A DNA stretch of 64,000 nt from assembly GCA_036346225.1 (NCBI GenBank), contig JARFIW010001339.1:1191001-1255000 (forward strand). Direction: 5' to 3'. The stretch is from Platerodrilus igneus (lineage: Eukaryota > Arthropoda > Insecta > Coleoptera > Lycidae). Shown in pieces: positions 10,634-22,075 of the stretch; the first letter of the stretch is position 1; each line of letters opens with the position of its first letter. Made by a program: the position numbers and the translations under genes. The notes beneath the pieces are model-generated. The model was not told the DNA's origin, made no database searches, and saw only the letters and a program-made list of their open reading frames with translations.

Positions 10634-12317
10634 GTAGTGATATCCGTTGAATTTTTTTTAATCGGATTGGTAGTTTCTGTTGAAGTGAATATTATATAAA
10701 CCAACCCCCTAAGGTGGAGGGAGGTTGAAAATCGTGTTGTTTTGGGTGGTAGTTGCGTGGTAGTAGAGATATCCGTTAAAATTTTTTTAATCGGATTGGT
10801 AGTGTCTGTGGTAGGAAGTTTTATATAAACCAACCTCCCTAAGGAGGAGGGGGAGTTGTAAATCGTGTTGTGTTGGGTGGTAGTTGCGCGGTAGTAGCGA
10901 CATCCGTCGAAATTTTTTAAATCGGATTCGTAGTTTCTGTGGTAGTGAGTTGTATATAAACCAACACCTTAAGGGTAGGGGGGTTAAAAATCGTGTTGTG
11001 GTGGGTGGTAGTTGCGTGGTAGTAGCGATATTTGTTGAAATTTTTTTAATCGGATTGGTAGTTTCTGTGGTAGTAAGTTTTATATAAACCAACCCCCTAC
11101 GAGGGATGGGGGTTGAAAATCGTGTTGTGTTGTGTGGTAGTTGCGTGGTGGTAGTGATATCCGTTGAATTTTTTTAATCGGATTGTTAGTTTCTGTGGTA
11201 GAGAGTTTTATATAAACCAACCTCCTTAAGGTAAAGGAGGGGTGTAAATCGTGTTGTGTTGGGTAGGTAGTTGCGTGGTAGTAGCAATATTCGTTGAATT
11301 TTTTTTAATCGGATTGGTAGTTTCTGTGGTAGTGAGTTTTATATAAACCAACTCCCTACGAGGGATGTTGGTTGAAAATCGTGTTGTGTTGTGTGGTAGT
11401 TGCGTGGTAGTAGCGATATCCGTTGAAAATTTTTTAATCGGATTGGTAGTTTCTGTGGTAGTATTATATAAACCAATCCCTTAAGGAAGAGGGGGGGTTG
11501 AAAAACGTGTTGTATTGGGTGGTAGTTGCTTGGTAGTAGCAATATCCGCTGAAATTTTTTTAATCGGATTAGTAGTTTCTGTGGTAGTGAGTATTATATA
11601 AATCAACCCCCTTATGGGAAGGGGGATTGAAAATCGTGTTGTCTTGGGTGGTAGTTGCGTGGTAGTAGCGATATCCGTTGAAATTTTTTAATTGGATTGG
11701 TAGTGTCTGTGGTAGTGAGTATTACATAAACCAACCCTTTAAGGGCAAGGGGGGTTGAAAATCGTGTTGTGTTGGGTGGTAGTTGCGTGGTAGTAGTGAT
11801 ATCCGTTGAAGTTTTTTAAATCGGATTGGTAGTTTTTGTGGTAGTAGGTTTTATATAAACCAACCCCTTAAGAAGGGAGGGGGCGGGTTGAAAGTCGTAT
11901 TGTGTTGGGTGGTAGTTGCGTAGTAATAGCGATATTCGTTGAAATTTTTTTAATCTGATTGGTAGTTTGTGTTGAAGTGAGTATTATATAAACCAACCCC
12001 CTAAGGGGGTAGGAGGAGGTGAAAAATCGTGTTGTATTGGATGGTAGTTGCGTGGTAGTAATAATATCCGTTGAAATTTTTTTAATCGGATTGGTAGTTT
12101 GTGTTGAAGTGAGTATTATATAAACCAACCCCCTAAGGGGGTAGGAGGAGGTGAAAAATCGTGTTGTATTGGATGGTAGTTGCGTGGTAGTAATAATATC
12201 CGTTGAAATTTTTTTAATCGGATTGGTAGTTTCTGTGGTAGTGAGTTTTATATAAACCAACCTCCCTAAGGGGGAGGAGTTGTAAATCGTGTTGTGTTGG
12301 GTGGTAGTTGGGTGGTA
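10634..12317. repeat. ~125-bp satellite, array part 2
   Basis: About 13 further units in the same orientation and phase as 1-3599. One unit is duplicated almost without change (about 11.96-12.08 and 12.08-12.21 kb, period 125 bp), so local amplification is recent. The array breaks off inside the GTTGCGTGG box at the TA duplication of the next insertion; the missing remainder of the unit is found at 42928. Confidence 0.96.
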
Positions 12318-12403
12318 TAGTCTTTGCAATTTCTAAATAGACCTGCGTCATTACAATTTGTGATGTCAAACTGTAGCGACGTTGCCAGTACCAAAATCCA
12401 CGA

Positions 12404-12434
12404 TCGTCTCGCAGTAGTAATAACGCGGCTGCAG
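12404..12434 (+). repeat. MULE terminal repeat fragment
   Basis: GATCGTCTCGCAGTAGTAATAACGCGGCTG-type sequence, closely matching the first ~30 bp of the terminal repeats at 29869, 33572 and 35430. It is directly joined to the Ty3-type protease frame that follows, which has lost its active-site segment. This is a short leftover of a second MULE of the same family. Confidence 0.75.
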
Positions 12435-15400
12435 TGGTTGGATCCTTAGCTCTTTCGATAATTGAAAAATTAGACTTAAAAATTTTTAGTTCAGCAAAGA
12501 CAGGTATTACTACTGCTGATGGTTTAGTAAAGTCTGTTTTAGGTTCTGTTGATTTACCAATTTGTGTGGGTAATGATTGTCGTATTCTTAATGCATTGAT
12601 GGTCCCGTCCCTACCTCAGGCTTTTATATTTGGTAGTGATTTTGCAAAATTATTTGGTGTAGTTGCCGATTTTAAGAACAATAAATGGTTTATTCAGAGT
12701 AATATTGAGAATAGTATAGTGTATTTAGGTTCATCTTCTATCCCTTTGAGCACTAATGATTACTTGTTTGATTTGCATGACCTTTCGGATGCTCAGTGTG
12801 TGCAAGCACAAGAGATTATAGATTCATTCCATGAAATTAGCAGTGATGATAGGTTGGGACGTACTAACCTAATCGAAATGGATATAGATACAGGTAATGC
12901 TAAGCCCTTCCATAAGAAACCATATGTAATGTCACCATATATGAGCAAGATATTGAACGATGAGTTGGACGACATGCTTAGACTCAAAGTTATAGAACCG
13001 TGTATCAGTCCGTGGTCATCTCCAGTATTGTTGGTTAAGAAGGCAGATGGAGAATATCGTTTCTGTCTTGATGGTAGAGCCTTGAACGACCTAACTGTTC
13101 ACGATTCGTATCCACTTGCGAATGTAGATAGAGTTCTCAATATGTTAAGAGGTGCAAACTATATTTCGTCACTTGATTTGGGAAAATCGTTTTGGCAAGT
13201 CCCTCTTAGTGAGTCATCTAAAGATAAGACTGCTTTTAGTATTATTTCGCGAGGACAGTATAGATTTACGTGTATGCCATTTGGGTTGAAGAATGCTGTG
13301 CAGACGCAACAGCGATTAGTAGATGCGATTTTTGGTTCACGTTTTGAACCTCATGTATTTTGCTATTTGAATGACATAATACTATGTTCGTCGTCGTTTG
13401 AAGAACATCTGAAATTATTGTCGGAGGTTAAGCAACGTTTAAAAGAGGCTAACCTTACTATAAATATAGGGAAATGTGAATTCTTCAAAAAGTCACTTAA
13501 ATTTTTGGGTTATATAGTAGGTTCAAATTCAACCCCCGATAAAGTATCAGCTATGGTTAACTTTCCTCGACCGAAAACCACGGCGGAAGTTAAGAGGTTC
13601 ATAAGAATGTGCAGTTGGTATCGTCGCTTTATAAAGGATTTTTCGTCATTAATTTCGCCCATTAATGATCTCGTTAAGAAAAAGAAAAAAGGTCAAACTG
13701 TAAATTGGAGCCCGGAAGCAGAAAATTCGTTTGTGTTAATTAAGCAAGCATTAGTTTCGGCACCTCTTCTTTCACAGCCAGATTATTCGGCCCCCTTTAT
13801 TGTCGAATGCGACGCCAGTAACACTGGGTTAGGTGCTGTTCTGATACAGAATATAAAAGGAGAAGAACGTGTAATTTCGTACGCAAGTAAAACCCTAAGC
13901 CGTACGGAGCGCAATTATTCCACCACAGAAAAAGAGTGCTTAGCAGTCATTTTTGCAATTGAAAAATTTTGTCCGTGGGTGGAAGGTGTTCGATTTACCA
14001 TTGTTACTGATCATTTTTCGTTACTTTGGTTGAGTAATCTTCAGAATCCCACTGGAAAACTTGCCAGATGGTCTGTTTGATTAAGGCAACATTCATTTGA
14101 TTTAGTACACAGGAAAGGAAAATTTAATATAGTCCCAGATTGTCTTAGTTGTGCTGTTCCTATAGAAAATCCTGAAATTAGTTTAGTAGAGATCAAACCT
14201 GATAATGTAGGCTTGTGGTATGAAACTTTACGAAAGAAAATTTTGTCGTCACCCAAAAGCTACCCACAATGGAAAGTGGAAGATGGTTTTATTTTTAAGT
14301 TTATTCCTTCCAAATCACCTCATTCGGCGAATATTGTAGAGTGGAAGCACTTAGTACCGAAATCTCAGCGTAAAGATGTCATTAAATCATGTCATGACCC
14401 CCCTTCAGCAGGACATTTTGGTTCTTTGAAAACCTTGTCTCGTGTCCAAGAATTGTATTATTGGCCAAAGATGATTTTTGATGTACGTAAGTTTTGTCGG
14501 AAATGTTTGATTTGTGGTGCTCAAAAACCACCAAATAAAGGTCCCCTTGGCATGATGGGAAAGGAAAAAGAGGTTGGATTTTCGTTCCAAACCATTGCTT
14601 TAGATTTGATGGGTCCGTTCCCTCGTTACAAACGCGGACATAAATGGCTTTTAATTGTTGGTGACTGGTTTTCAAAATATTCGATTTTACAACCTTTGCG
14701 CAGTGCCAAGGCACATTTGATTGAAAAATTTTTAGAAAAAAAAGTGTTTCTTGTCTACGGCATACCACAATTTGTTATTTGTGATAATGGTCCACAGTTG
14801 ATTGGTCGTGTTTTTAAAGCTTTGTGTGCAAGATACGAAATCCAAAAGATTTGGTAGAATGCTGTTTATACTCCTCAATGCAATTTTGTGGAAAGGATTA
14901 ATAAGACAGTTGGTACTGCAATCCGTTCATACGTAGAAGAATATGATACGTGGGATATAGAGATATCAAAAATTCAGTATGCAGTTAATTCAGCGAAACA
15001 CAAATCCACCAACTATTCGCCCAATTTTTTAGTCTTTGGTCGTCAGGTACCCTTAAGTGGAAAAGCTTATAGTAACAATTTTGAACCCGGTAAAGATGTA
15101 GATGTTGTTTCTAGTAGTAGACCTTCCTATGTTTTGGATCGTCAATCTTTGTTCGATTTTTTTGGGAATGTCCGTGAAAATCTACATGTAGCTTATCAAC
15201 GTTCAAGTAAACGCTACAATCTTAGAAGAAGAGACATTTCATTTCAAGTTGGAGAAAGAGTATGGAGGACTAATAAGGTACTTTCGAGTGCTGGTGATAA
15301 ATTCTCCGCTAAGTTAGTTCCAAAATTCATTTTGTGCAAAGTTCGTAAAAAACATTCCAATTTAGTATATGAATTAGAGAATGAGAATGGAACAAAAGCA

Positions 15401-15436
15401 TCAGATCCAGATGAAAATGATGATCCTGACGATTAG
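12434..15436 (+). pseudogene. pol: Ty3/gypsy-type Pol, 5'-truncated, RT site mutated
   Basis: One reading frame apart from two in-frame stops (TGA 14078-14080, TAG 14855-14857). It starts inside the protease, just after where D[ST]GA would be. RT follows: ISPWSSPVLLVKKADG (about residues 191-206), MPFGLKNA (281-288) and the catalytic box, which reads YLND (311-314) instead of YLDD and so should be inactive. RNase H has VECDASNTGLGA, TEKECLAVIFA and TDHFSLLWL. Integrase has an H-H-C-C zinc region (HDPPSAGHFG ... CRKCLIC), then LDLMG, CDNGPQ and ERINKT for the D-D-E triad. No chromodomain is obvious. Gag and the left LTR are missing. It is a dead Metaviridae copy. Confidence 0.93.
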
Positions 15437-18419
15437 TTCCAGTCCAGTCATTTCTTTGATTATAAGTAAATTAGGTGTTCGCTTGTTTCGTTTTGTTCTG
15501 ATTTTTGATTTAGTATAGTTTTAACTAATACTAAATGAAGACTGTCCTTTTGCAACTTATTTTGTTTGAAAATTTTGTATGGTGATCGAAACGTGTAGCC
15601 AAAATTTTGTATAGTAGTTTTCTAGTGTACATTAATGTACAAACTAGTTAAATTCGTCGCGCGTTAATAGAAGATATTATTAGAAAGTAGAAATAAGTTG
15701 ACTATATAAGTTGTTAGTCCTGATTTCTACATATTTAGGTAGAGAGAATATTGGCTTATTCTTTCCCTTGTTTTCGACCTTTCTGTAATTTTTGCCTGAT
15801 AAGGTCGGAGGTTTGCACGGTGAACCTCACCATTTGATCCATCACTAATAGGTGGTGATGTTAGAAAATTAGTGATAGGATAATCAGTAGGGTGTAGAAG
15901 ATTTCAGCCCTGACTGGTTCGGTTTTGTATCCTATTTTTGTAGGTAACCTGTTGGTTAGGTTACTTTAGTTTTGATTATCACTTTAAGATGATAATATTT
16001 TGTATTCGATTTTTGTAAGTAACCTGTTGGTTAATTATTGTAGTTTTGATTATCACTTTGAGATGATAATATTTTGAATTGTGATGCTGTTTTGATATAG
16101 TAGCGTCCCTTTTTGGTTGTTAGAGTTACTTGAGCTCCAGGAAGTGGAGTTGTTATTTTTGGGAAATTTAGATAATTTGTGTTGTATTTAGTTATAGTTG
16201 GTAGATACTGGCCTCGGTAGGAGTAAGAAAGTTCTTGCTCTAGTAAAAGGGTTCCTTTAAATTTAAGCTTAGATTAATTTTTTTGTCCCGTGGAGTGTTT
16301 GACTTTTTAATTTGACTTCTCTCGATTTTGACTTATACCGGTTGTGACTCCCCGATTTTGTCTCCCTATGGACGTTTGGTACACGTAGTTACCGACACAC
16401 TCAAATTTGTATATATTTGTCCCCCTCATTTTCATAGTTTCGTAGTTATTCTGGATGTGGAATAAATTAATAATTCTAATTCGTAAAGTTTGATGTTTAG
16501 TAGATATTTGTAATGTCAGTTAGGAGTTTATTAAAGACTAGTAAAAAAAAATCTTTTGTGCTTTTTTTGCTTAAAATTTTCTTTGTTGTAAAAGATTTTT
16601 TTCTTTTAGGAAAGGGGTAGTGTAACATTTTATTTTTCCAGTCGTAATTTAATTGCATTGAATTACACGCTAAGCACGCTAAGCGTGTATTGTTCTTTAG
16701 GGATCTAATTATATTAATATATCTGTGTCGCATAAAGCTATTTCCAAGTAAATATCTATTTGATTGTTTCGTGTTCCCCCCTCTGACGGCGCGACCGCTC
16801 GGCTCTGGTTTTGATGAACAGTCGGCCACGGGCAACAGCTTTGTTAAGATGTATTTTTGGCTAGAGGCCGGCAACCTTCGTATCAATTATTAATTGTGGA
16901 GATATCTTCTAATAACGGTTGGTAAAGTATATATTATACGAGCGAATGTAATTTGAGGTAATTTATTTAGCGCGACCTTTAGAACACGACAACGACAAAA
17001 TATAATGCGACGAGATATGATTCGACAATGTGGAATGCAACAAATATAATTCGACAATTAAGAATGGAACGAATATAATTCGTCATCTAGGATCTAAAGA
17101 ATTACCATTATTTAGGAACAGTCGATTTAAACTTTGCCTAATAAGAAATTTGTCTGATAAGGAATTATAGAAGTTAATTTGGATGGAGTCGTTTCAAATT
17201 AGAAATGCTGTTAACTTTGCTTGAAGAACGGAAATCCCGTCTCAGTTTGTTGTGAAGCGGCTAATGCAGTTTTTGGTTCGTAATTAGCTATAAGATCTTT
17301 TTTGCATGTGTTTCAAAGTTTAGAACACGTTAACTTGCTTTTATGTTTACTACACGTAAATTGTGTAAACGTCAATTAATTGTTGAGCTGGTTTTACAAG
17401 CTGTAAAACGAAATTTTGTTGAATTAGCTTTCTAAAATAACATGCTTTGTTCCATATGAACCGTCGATACGTTCAACATATGTTTTCGACGTCATATTTT
17501 TCTATTTTGTACAGTTGACAGATGTTGTCTTGAAACCAAATGCTTTGAGCAGCTATAATGCAATTTAAACAAACGTGCCTATTTTTGTGATCAGTTTTAT
17601 CTATACATAGATTATTAGACGTAAATTTAAAAGTTCAAATTCTCATTATGTTAGGTTCTAGTAATTTGTTATCTACCTGAAAAGATCTGCCCAGGTTAGA
17701 ATTCAATTCACTGTGTTATGCTTACCAATCATTATCACTTTAATTTGTATAACAAGTTCATGTTTAAAGTAAAGTCGGTTGATAATGAAAGAAAAAAAGG
17801 AAAGTTAAAACTTTAATTTTGATGTAGTTGATTATGACCATTTTTTTTTACAAGTTCCGATATTTTAAAAGAGTTTTTTTAGTAAACATTTAGTTCAAAA
17901 TCTAAGACTTTTATTTTGGTCAAGTGCGATCAAATCTAATTACATAAAGCCAAAATTTTTCTGAGTAATAATTTGATGCCAATATTATATTGGAAATACT
18001 TTTTTATTATTTCTTTATATATGTTTATAGGACACAAGTGGTGTTCTACTTTTTTATTTATTTAACCATTGCAATTTCTTACAGGAGCTGCGTGTTATTT
18101 TGTTATGACAGGTTTTTGTTAACGAAGGCGATCATTTGTTCTTTGGGTTTCCACGTCCACCCTTAGAACTGTGCTCTGCAATTATCGTCATTATCTCAGG
18201 ACATGGTGGCGCCTATTTGATTTAGCTTAACTTTGGTTTGCAAACAGAATTCGACTTCCCCACCCCCCACCCCCACCCCACCCCACTTCTCATTGCTCTA
18301 CCCAGGAATAGACCCCTAGCTTTGTCGAAAGACTTTGTTCTCTAGCGCCTTAATATACAAAAAAAGACGTTCCAGTCTTTTGTAAAACAGAAGTTGTTTC
18401 AGTGGCACCCATCCAATGT
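15437..18419. other. Non-coding AT-rich stretch, probable 3' end of the Ty3 element and older debris
   Basis: I find no gene. A 75-bp segment is duplicated in tandem (15926-16000 and 16002-16075), each copy with a TGATTATCACTTTRAGATGATAATATT inverted repeat. Short degenerate repeats of the type TATAATTCGACAAT occur at about 16985-17090. A C-rich run at 18258-18285 is listed separately. An LTR could lie in 15.5-17 kb, but with no second copy in the window I cannot bound it. A 129-residue minus-strand frame at 16497-16886 has no recognisable domain. Confidence 0.5.
18258..18285 (-). other. Putative G-quadruplex tract
   Basis: The plus strand has five runs of four or more C separated by single A, so the minus strand is an uninterrupted series of G4-G6 runs with one-base loops. 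By the usual pattern G3+N1-7 this is a strong quadruplex-forming sequence. No gene or element boundary is recognised next to it. Confidence 0.6.
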
Positions 18420-19382
18420 AAGGCCTAGCAAAAATAGTTACACTGGCGTCACAACGTGAGGCCAGCCAACTTCAAAATTCGTATCATCTTCTCCAAAATG
18501 TCCTGCTAAGTACTTTATAATTTGCGTATCTTCCAACGGAGTATCTAATTGCTTCGCCATACTAAATTATTGCATGGCGTATAACTCTCGTGTCATCCCT
18601 AAGTTCTGATTATATTTTCCCGTAATTAAATTATCTCTTGCCTTGTATTGTTGATTGTCCCCCCCCCCAAGATTTTCTTTAAAATTTACTCTCAAATTCC
18701 TGAAATGTTCCTATCTCATTTTCTATCAAATCAAACCATATTTCCACGCCTCCTTTCAACATTGATCTAACGAAATTTAAATTGTAACTTTCATCCGTTG
18801 GTCCCTGTATTAATTTTCTTATATTATTCAAAAATATTTTTGGATTCACCTTGTTGTCTCCATAAAATTTTGAATATTGATCAACTGATATTTCCGTACT
18901 ATTTATCCTAGTGTATTGCCCTGATTCCTACCAACATTTTCAAAGTCTGATTTTAAATTACCTAATTCTTTATTTACATCATTGAATCCTATCTCACAAT
19001 TTCCTTGAATTTCCTGCATCTTTTTACATAAATCTGTGATCCTATCATTAGTTTCCTTATCACAAGTTTCCTGATCTAATTTGATTTTCCAAACTTCATC
19101 CCTAACTTTATCCACATCGTCCATAATTCTAATCACTTTATTTTGAAATTGTACCTGCATTTCCGCGATCGTTTGATTCGTTTCTTTTAATCCGTCACTA
19201 AAAATTTTTATTTCGGCACCTAACTTTTCTCCATTTTCATTAACTTGCATCGTAATATTTTTCATGGCCTCTTCGCTTTTGTCCATTTTTTTATTTAACG
19301 CTAATAAAATAGACATCATTTCGGATTGTTGTGATATCTGCTGTTCTTCACTTCGACTTCGTGTCATTTGTTGCCCTTGCAT
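18420..19382 (-). pseudogene. Retrotransposon Gag remnant with coiled coil
   Basis: The frame 19382-18903 codes a hydrophilic, heptad-rich segment (EMMSILLALNKKMDKSEEAM and on), predicted by eye to be coiled coil. It starts with MQGQQMTRSRSEEQ. After a stop at 18903, the following minus-strand sequence (about 18900-18680) reads YSKFYGDNKVNPKIFLNN and MLKGGVEIWFDLIENEIGTF, which resembles the conserved retrotransposon Gag core (F..F...W). A possible primer-binding site TGGCGACCC lies upstream at about 19750-19764 on the minus strand. The fragment stops in a C8 run near 18660 and no pol follows, so it is a truncated, dead Gag. Assignment to Ty3/gypsy is an inference. Confidence 0.65.
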
Positions 19383-19609
19383 TTTCGTTGATACATCCTG
19401 TAATATTACGCTTTCTTGAGACCCTATTTCTACCTCTTGATTCCTTAATGCTTCTCTAGTTTCCTTTATTCGTTTATCCGTTTTTATTTAATTTCAAAAA
19501 TTTTTAATATTTCAAAAATTCCTTGCAGATTTTAAATTTCCTAACCCTTATGCTTTTTAAATTGTTAACCTTTATTCGTGCCTCTACAAATTTTTTAATT
19601 TCTAAATTT

Positions 19610-19957
19610 CTCGCTCCTACGATCTTTAAATTTTTTTTGCGGTGTTCTCACCCTTACGATTTTTTTCTTTTAAATTCTCGCCCCTACGATCTTTTTTTAA
19701 ATTCTCGCCCTTACAATTTTTAAATTCCTTCTGTGGTGTTCTCGCCCCTACGATTGGGTCGCCATATTTATTTTGCTATGAAATTGCCCCACGATTGCGC
19801 GCAATATTTATTTGCTGTGAAATAGCCCTTTTGGATTTTAAGCCCATACGATTAGTGCCATCATTTATTTGATATGAAATTGTCCCTACGATTGGTGCGC
19901 GATCTTTATTGCTATGCATTGCCACACGATTGGAGGTGTCATATTTATTGCTGTGAT
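19610..19957. repeat. Degenerate short tandem repeats with TACGATT motif
   Basis: Two related blocks. At 19.61-19.75 kb there are repeats of the type TCTCGCCCCTACGAT-T-rich, spaced 30-60 bp. At 19.75-19.96 kb there are about five units near 40 bp of the type ACGATTG-G-GCGC-ATATTTATTTGCTATGAAATTGCCCC. They sit where the LTR/leader of the minus-strand Gag element should be, so they may be LTR-internal repeats. Confidence 0.6.
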
Positions 19958-20179
19958 ATACCTTATTAAGTTTCTATACTTTCCTGTTTACTACGACTAG
20001 CTCACTGAATGCTCGACTTCCTAATAATAAATCTTATTTTACCCTTTAAATGAATTCAATTAAAGCAGTTCAAAAATCACACAATACGATAATTGATAAT
20101 ATGTACAATGTTGTGTAACCTGAAAATTTTCCCCTAGATAGAATATTTACATTTACCAAAATTATGCTTTCCTGAAAAC

Positions 20180-20974
20180 CAGCAAAATATCATTTAATTA
20201 CTCTTAAATAAAAACCCTTAACCACAAAAAATATTTAAATTACTAAATACGTATTTCGACCACTATGTGGCCATCATCAGTAGAAAACCTGTAATTAAAA
20301 AAAAAAAAAGCTGTTGTTCTGGAACACTTCAGAGGATATTCTCCTCACCACTTAGGCTGAAGTGAACCTTCCCAACCTATAATTTACTATATTGTTGCTT
20401 TAAACACTATCGAGGATATTCTCCTCACCCGCAGGATGGTGTTCTCAACAACAAACAAGTGAATTGTGACATTATAACTTAAATCTACTTAATTTATACT
20501 AATTCTAAACCTACTGAAGCGGAACCAATTTAATCTTGCTTTCTCATTGGTTGTTGACCAATAGGGAAAGCAAAGAAGATGACTCTATTGGCCCTTTATC
20601 GGTGTTTAAGAGGGGTCCTTTATGTTTAACAATTTTAATTGATTCATAGGCATTTAAGGAGGAAAACATTGGTACCGCTTTTAACAATTTAACATTTTCT
20701 AGTTTAACGGGGTGGCTGGTTTCAAATATATGTTTGGCGACCTGAGACCTTTCATATTTACCATATTTGAAGTGAGCAATGTGTTCTTTAAATCTTGTTG
20801 TTATATTCCTCTTGGTCTGACCAATATATTTTTGAAAACACCCTGGCCCTGCACAACTAATTTCATAAATCCCCGACTTTGCTAATTTTTCTCCCTTGTC
20901 TTTTGGATTACCTAGCAAATCTTTAATTTTATTAGTATTAGTGAAAGCAATTTTGAAATTACACTGTTTGAATC
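20180..20974 (-). mobile_element. Penelope-like element 3' end, copy 1 (GIY-YIG)
   Basis: The minus-strand frame 20918-20544 codes the C-terminal GIY-YIG endonuclease of a Penelope-like retroelement: SGIYEISCAGPGCFQKYIGQT, then RFKEHIAHFKYGKYERS and the conserved HIFETSHP. The stop is followed by a non-coding end that includes CCTCACC repeats and, at 20238-20296, a hammerhead ribozyme. The copy is 5'-truncated: upstream it ends at the sequence matching 21271 and no reverse transcriptase remains. The GIY-YIG domain cuts target DNA to prime reverse transcription in this class. Confidence 0.9.
20238..20296 (-). ncRNA. Hammerhead ribozyme (Penelope-like element)
   Basis: Minus-strand core CTGATGA, stem II GGCCAC-ATA-GTGGTC (one G-U pair), then GAAA, a very short stem III (ATAC/GTAT) and a cleavage triplet equivalent. 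Stem I is formed by CTA/TAG and AATTA/TAATT around an internal loop. All core nucleotides are present. Such minimal stem III ribozymes are known in Penelope-like elements. Confidence 0.85.
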
Positions 20975-21232
20975 GTCGCCAAACATATATTTGAAACCAG
21001 CCACCCCGTTAAACTAGAAAATGTTAAATTGTTAAAAGCGGTACCAACGTTTTCCTCCTTAAATGCCTATGAATCAATTAAAATTGTTAAACATAAAGGA
21101 CCCCTCTTAAACACCGATAAAGGGCCAATAGAGTCATCTGCTTTGCTTTCCCTATTGGTCAACAACCAATGAGAAAGCAAGATTAAATTGGTTCCGCTTC
21201 AGTAGGTTTAGAATTAGTATAAATTAAGTAGA
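20975..21232 (+). mobile_element. Penelope-like element fragment, copy 2
   Basis: Plus-strand repeat of the last third of the GIY-YIG frame (FETSHP region to the stop) with the adjoining 3' non-coding sequence. It lies between the minus-strand copy 1 and plus-strand copy 3 and is cut on both sides. It is nearly identical to the same section of copy 3, so the three pieces derive from one family. Confidence 0.8.
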
Positions 21233-22075
21233 CCGTTTCACAAAACCACAAAGGGTCTTGATAAAATATTCAAACAGTGTAATTTCAAAATTGCTTTCAC
21301 TAATACTAATAAAATTAAAGATTTGCTAGGTAATCCAAAAGACAAGGTGGAAAAATTGCAAAAGTCGGGGATTTATGAAATTAGTTGTGCAGGGCCAGGG
21401 TGTTTTCAAAAATATATTGGTCAGACCAAGAGGAATATAACAACAAGATTTAAAGAACACATTGCTCACTTCAAATATGGTAAATATGAAAGGTCTCAGT
21501 TCGCCAAACATATATTTGAAACCAACCACCCCGTTAAACTAGAAAATGTTAAATTGTTAAAAGCGGTACCAACGTTTTCCTCCTTAAATGCATATGAATC
21601 AATTAAAATTGTTAAACATAAAGGACCCCTCTTAAACACCGATAAAGTGCCAATAGAGTCATCTGCTTTGCTTTCCCTATTGGTCAACAACCAATGAGAA
21701 AGCAAGATTAAATTGGTTCCGCTTCAGTAGGTTTAGAATTAGTATAAATTAAGTAGATTTAAGTTATAATGTCACAATTCACTTGTTTGTTGTTGAGAAC
21801 ACCAGCCTGCGGGTGAGGAGAATATCCTCGATAGTGTTTAAAGCAACAATATAGTAAATTATAGGTTGGGAAGGTTCACTTCAGCCTAAGTGGTGAGGAG
21901 AATATCCTCTGAAGTGTTCCAGAACAACAGCTTTTTTTTTTTTTAATTACAGGTTTTCTACTGATGATGGCCACATAGTGGTCGAAATACGTATTTAGTA
22001 ATTTAAATATTTTTTGTGGTTAAAGGTTTTTATTTAATTTTATTTAAATCGTGCCACAGTGTTCCTATAGATTAT
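21233..22075 (+). mobile_element. Penelope-like element 3' end, copy 3 (GIY-YIG)
   Basis: The open frame runs from 21233 to 21697 and includes the linker before the endonuclease (KIFKQCNFKIAFTNTN). The GIY-YIG domain follows, with GIYEIS, YIGQTKRN and RFKEH. The last conserved helix reads HIFETNHP. The copy lacks the reverse transcriptase. Downstream is the same non-coding end as copy 1, with the hammerhead ribozyme at 21945-22003, a GTGCCACAGTG segment at about 22050 and no poly(A) tail. Copies 1 and 3 are in opposite orientation and together make a large imperfect palindrome. Confidence 0.9.
21945..22003 (+). ncRNA. Hammerhead ribozyme (Penelope-like element)
   Basis: Core CTGATGA at 21961, stem II GGCCAC-ATA-GTGGTC, GAAA at 21984-21987, palindromic stem III ATACGTAT (21987-21994), predicted cleavage after U21995. 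Stem I pairs CTA (21958-21960) with TAG (21996-21998), and AATTA (21945-21949) with TAATT (21999-22003), leaving an internal loop CAGGTTTT. The tiny stem III suggests activity mainly as a dimer, as described for this class. Confidence 0.87.

Noticed and set aside
16497..16886. 129-residue minus-strand frame
   Set aside because: No domain, basic low-complexity C-terminus and no neighbouring evidence of a gene.
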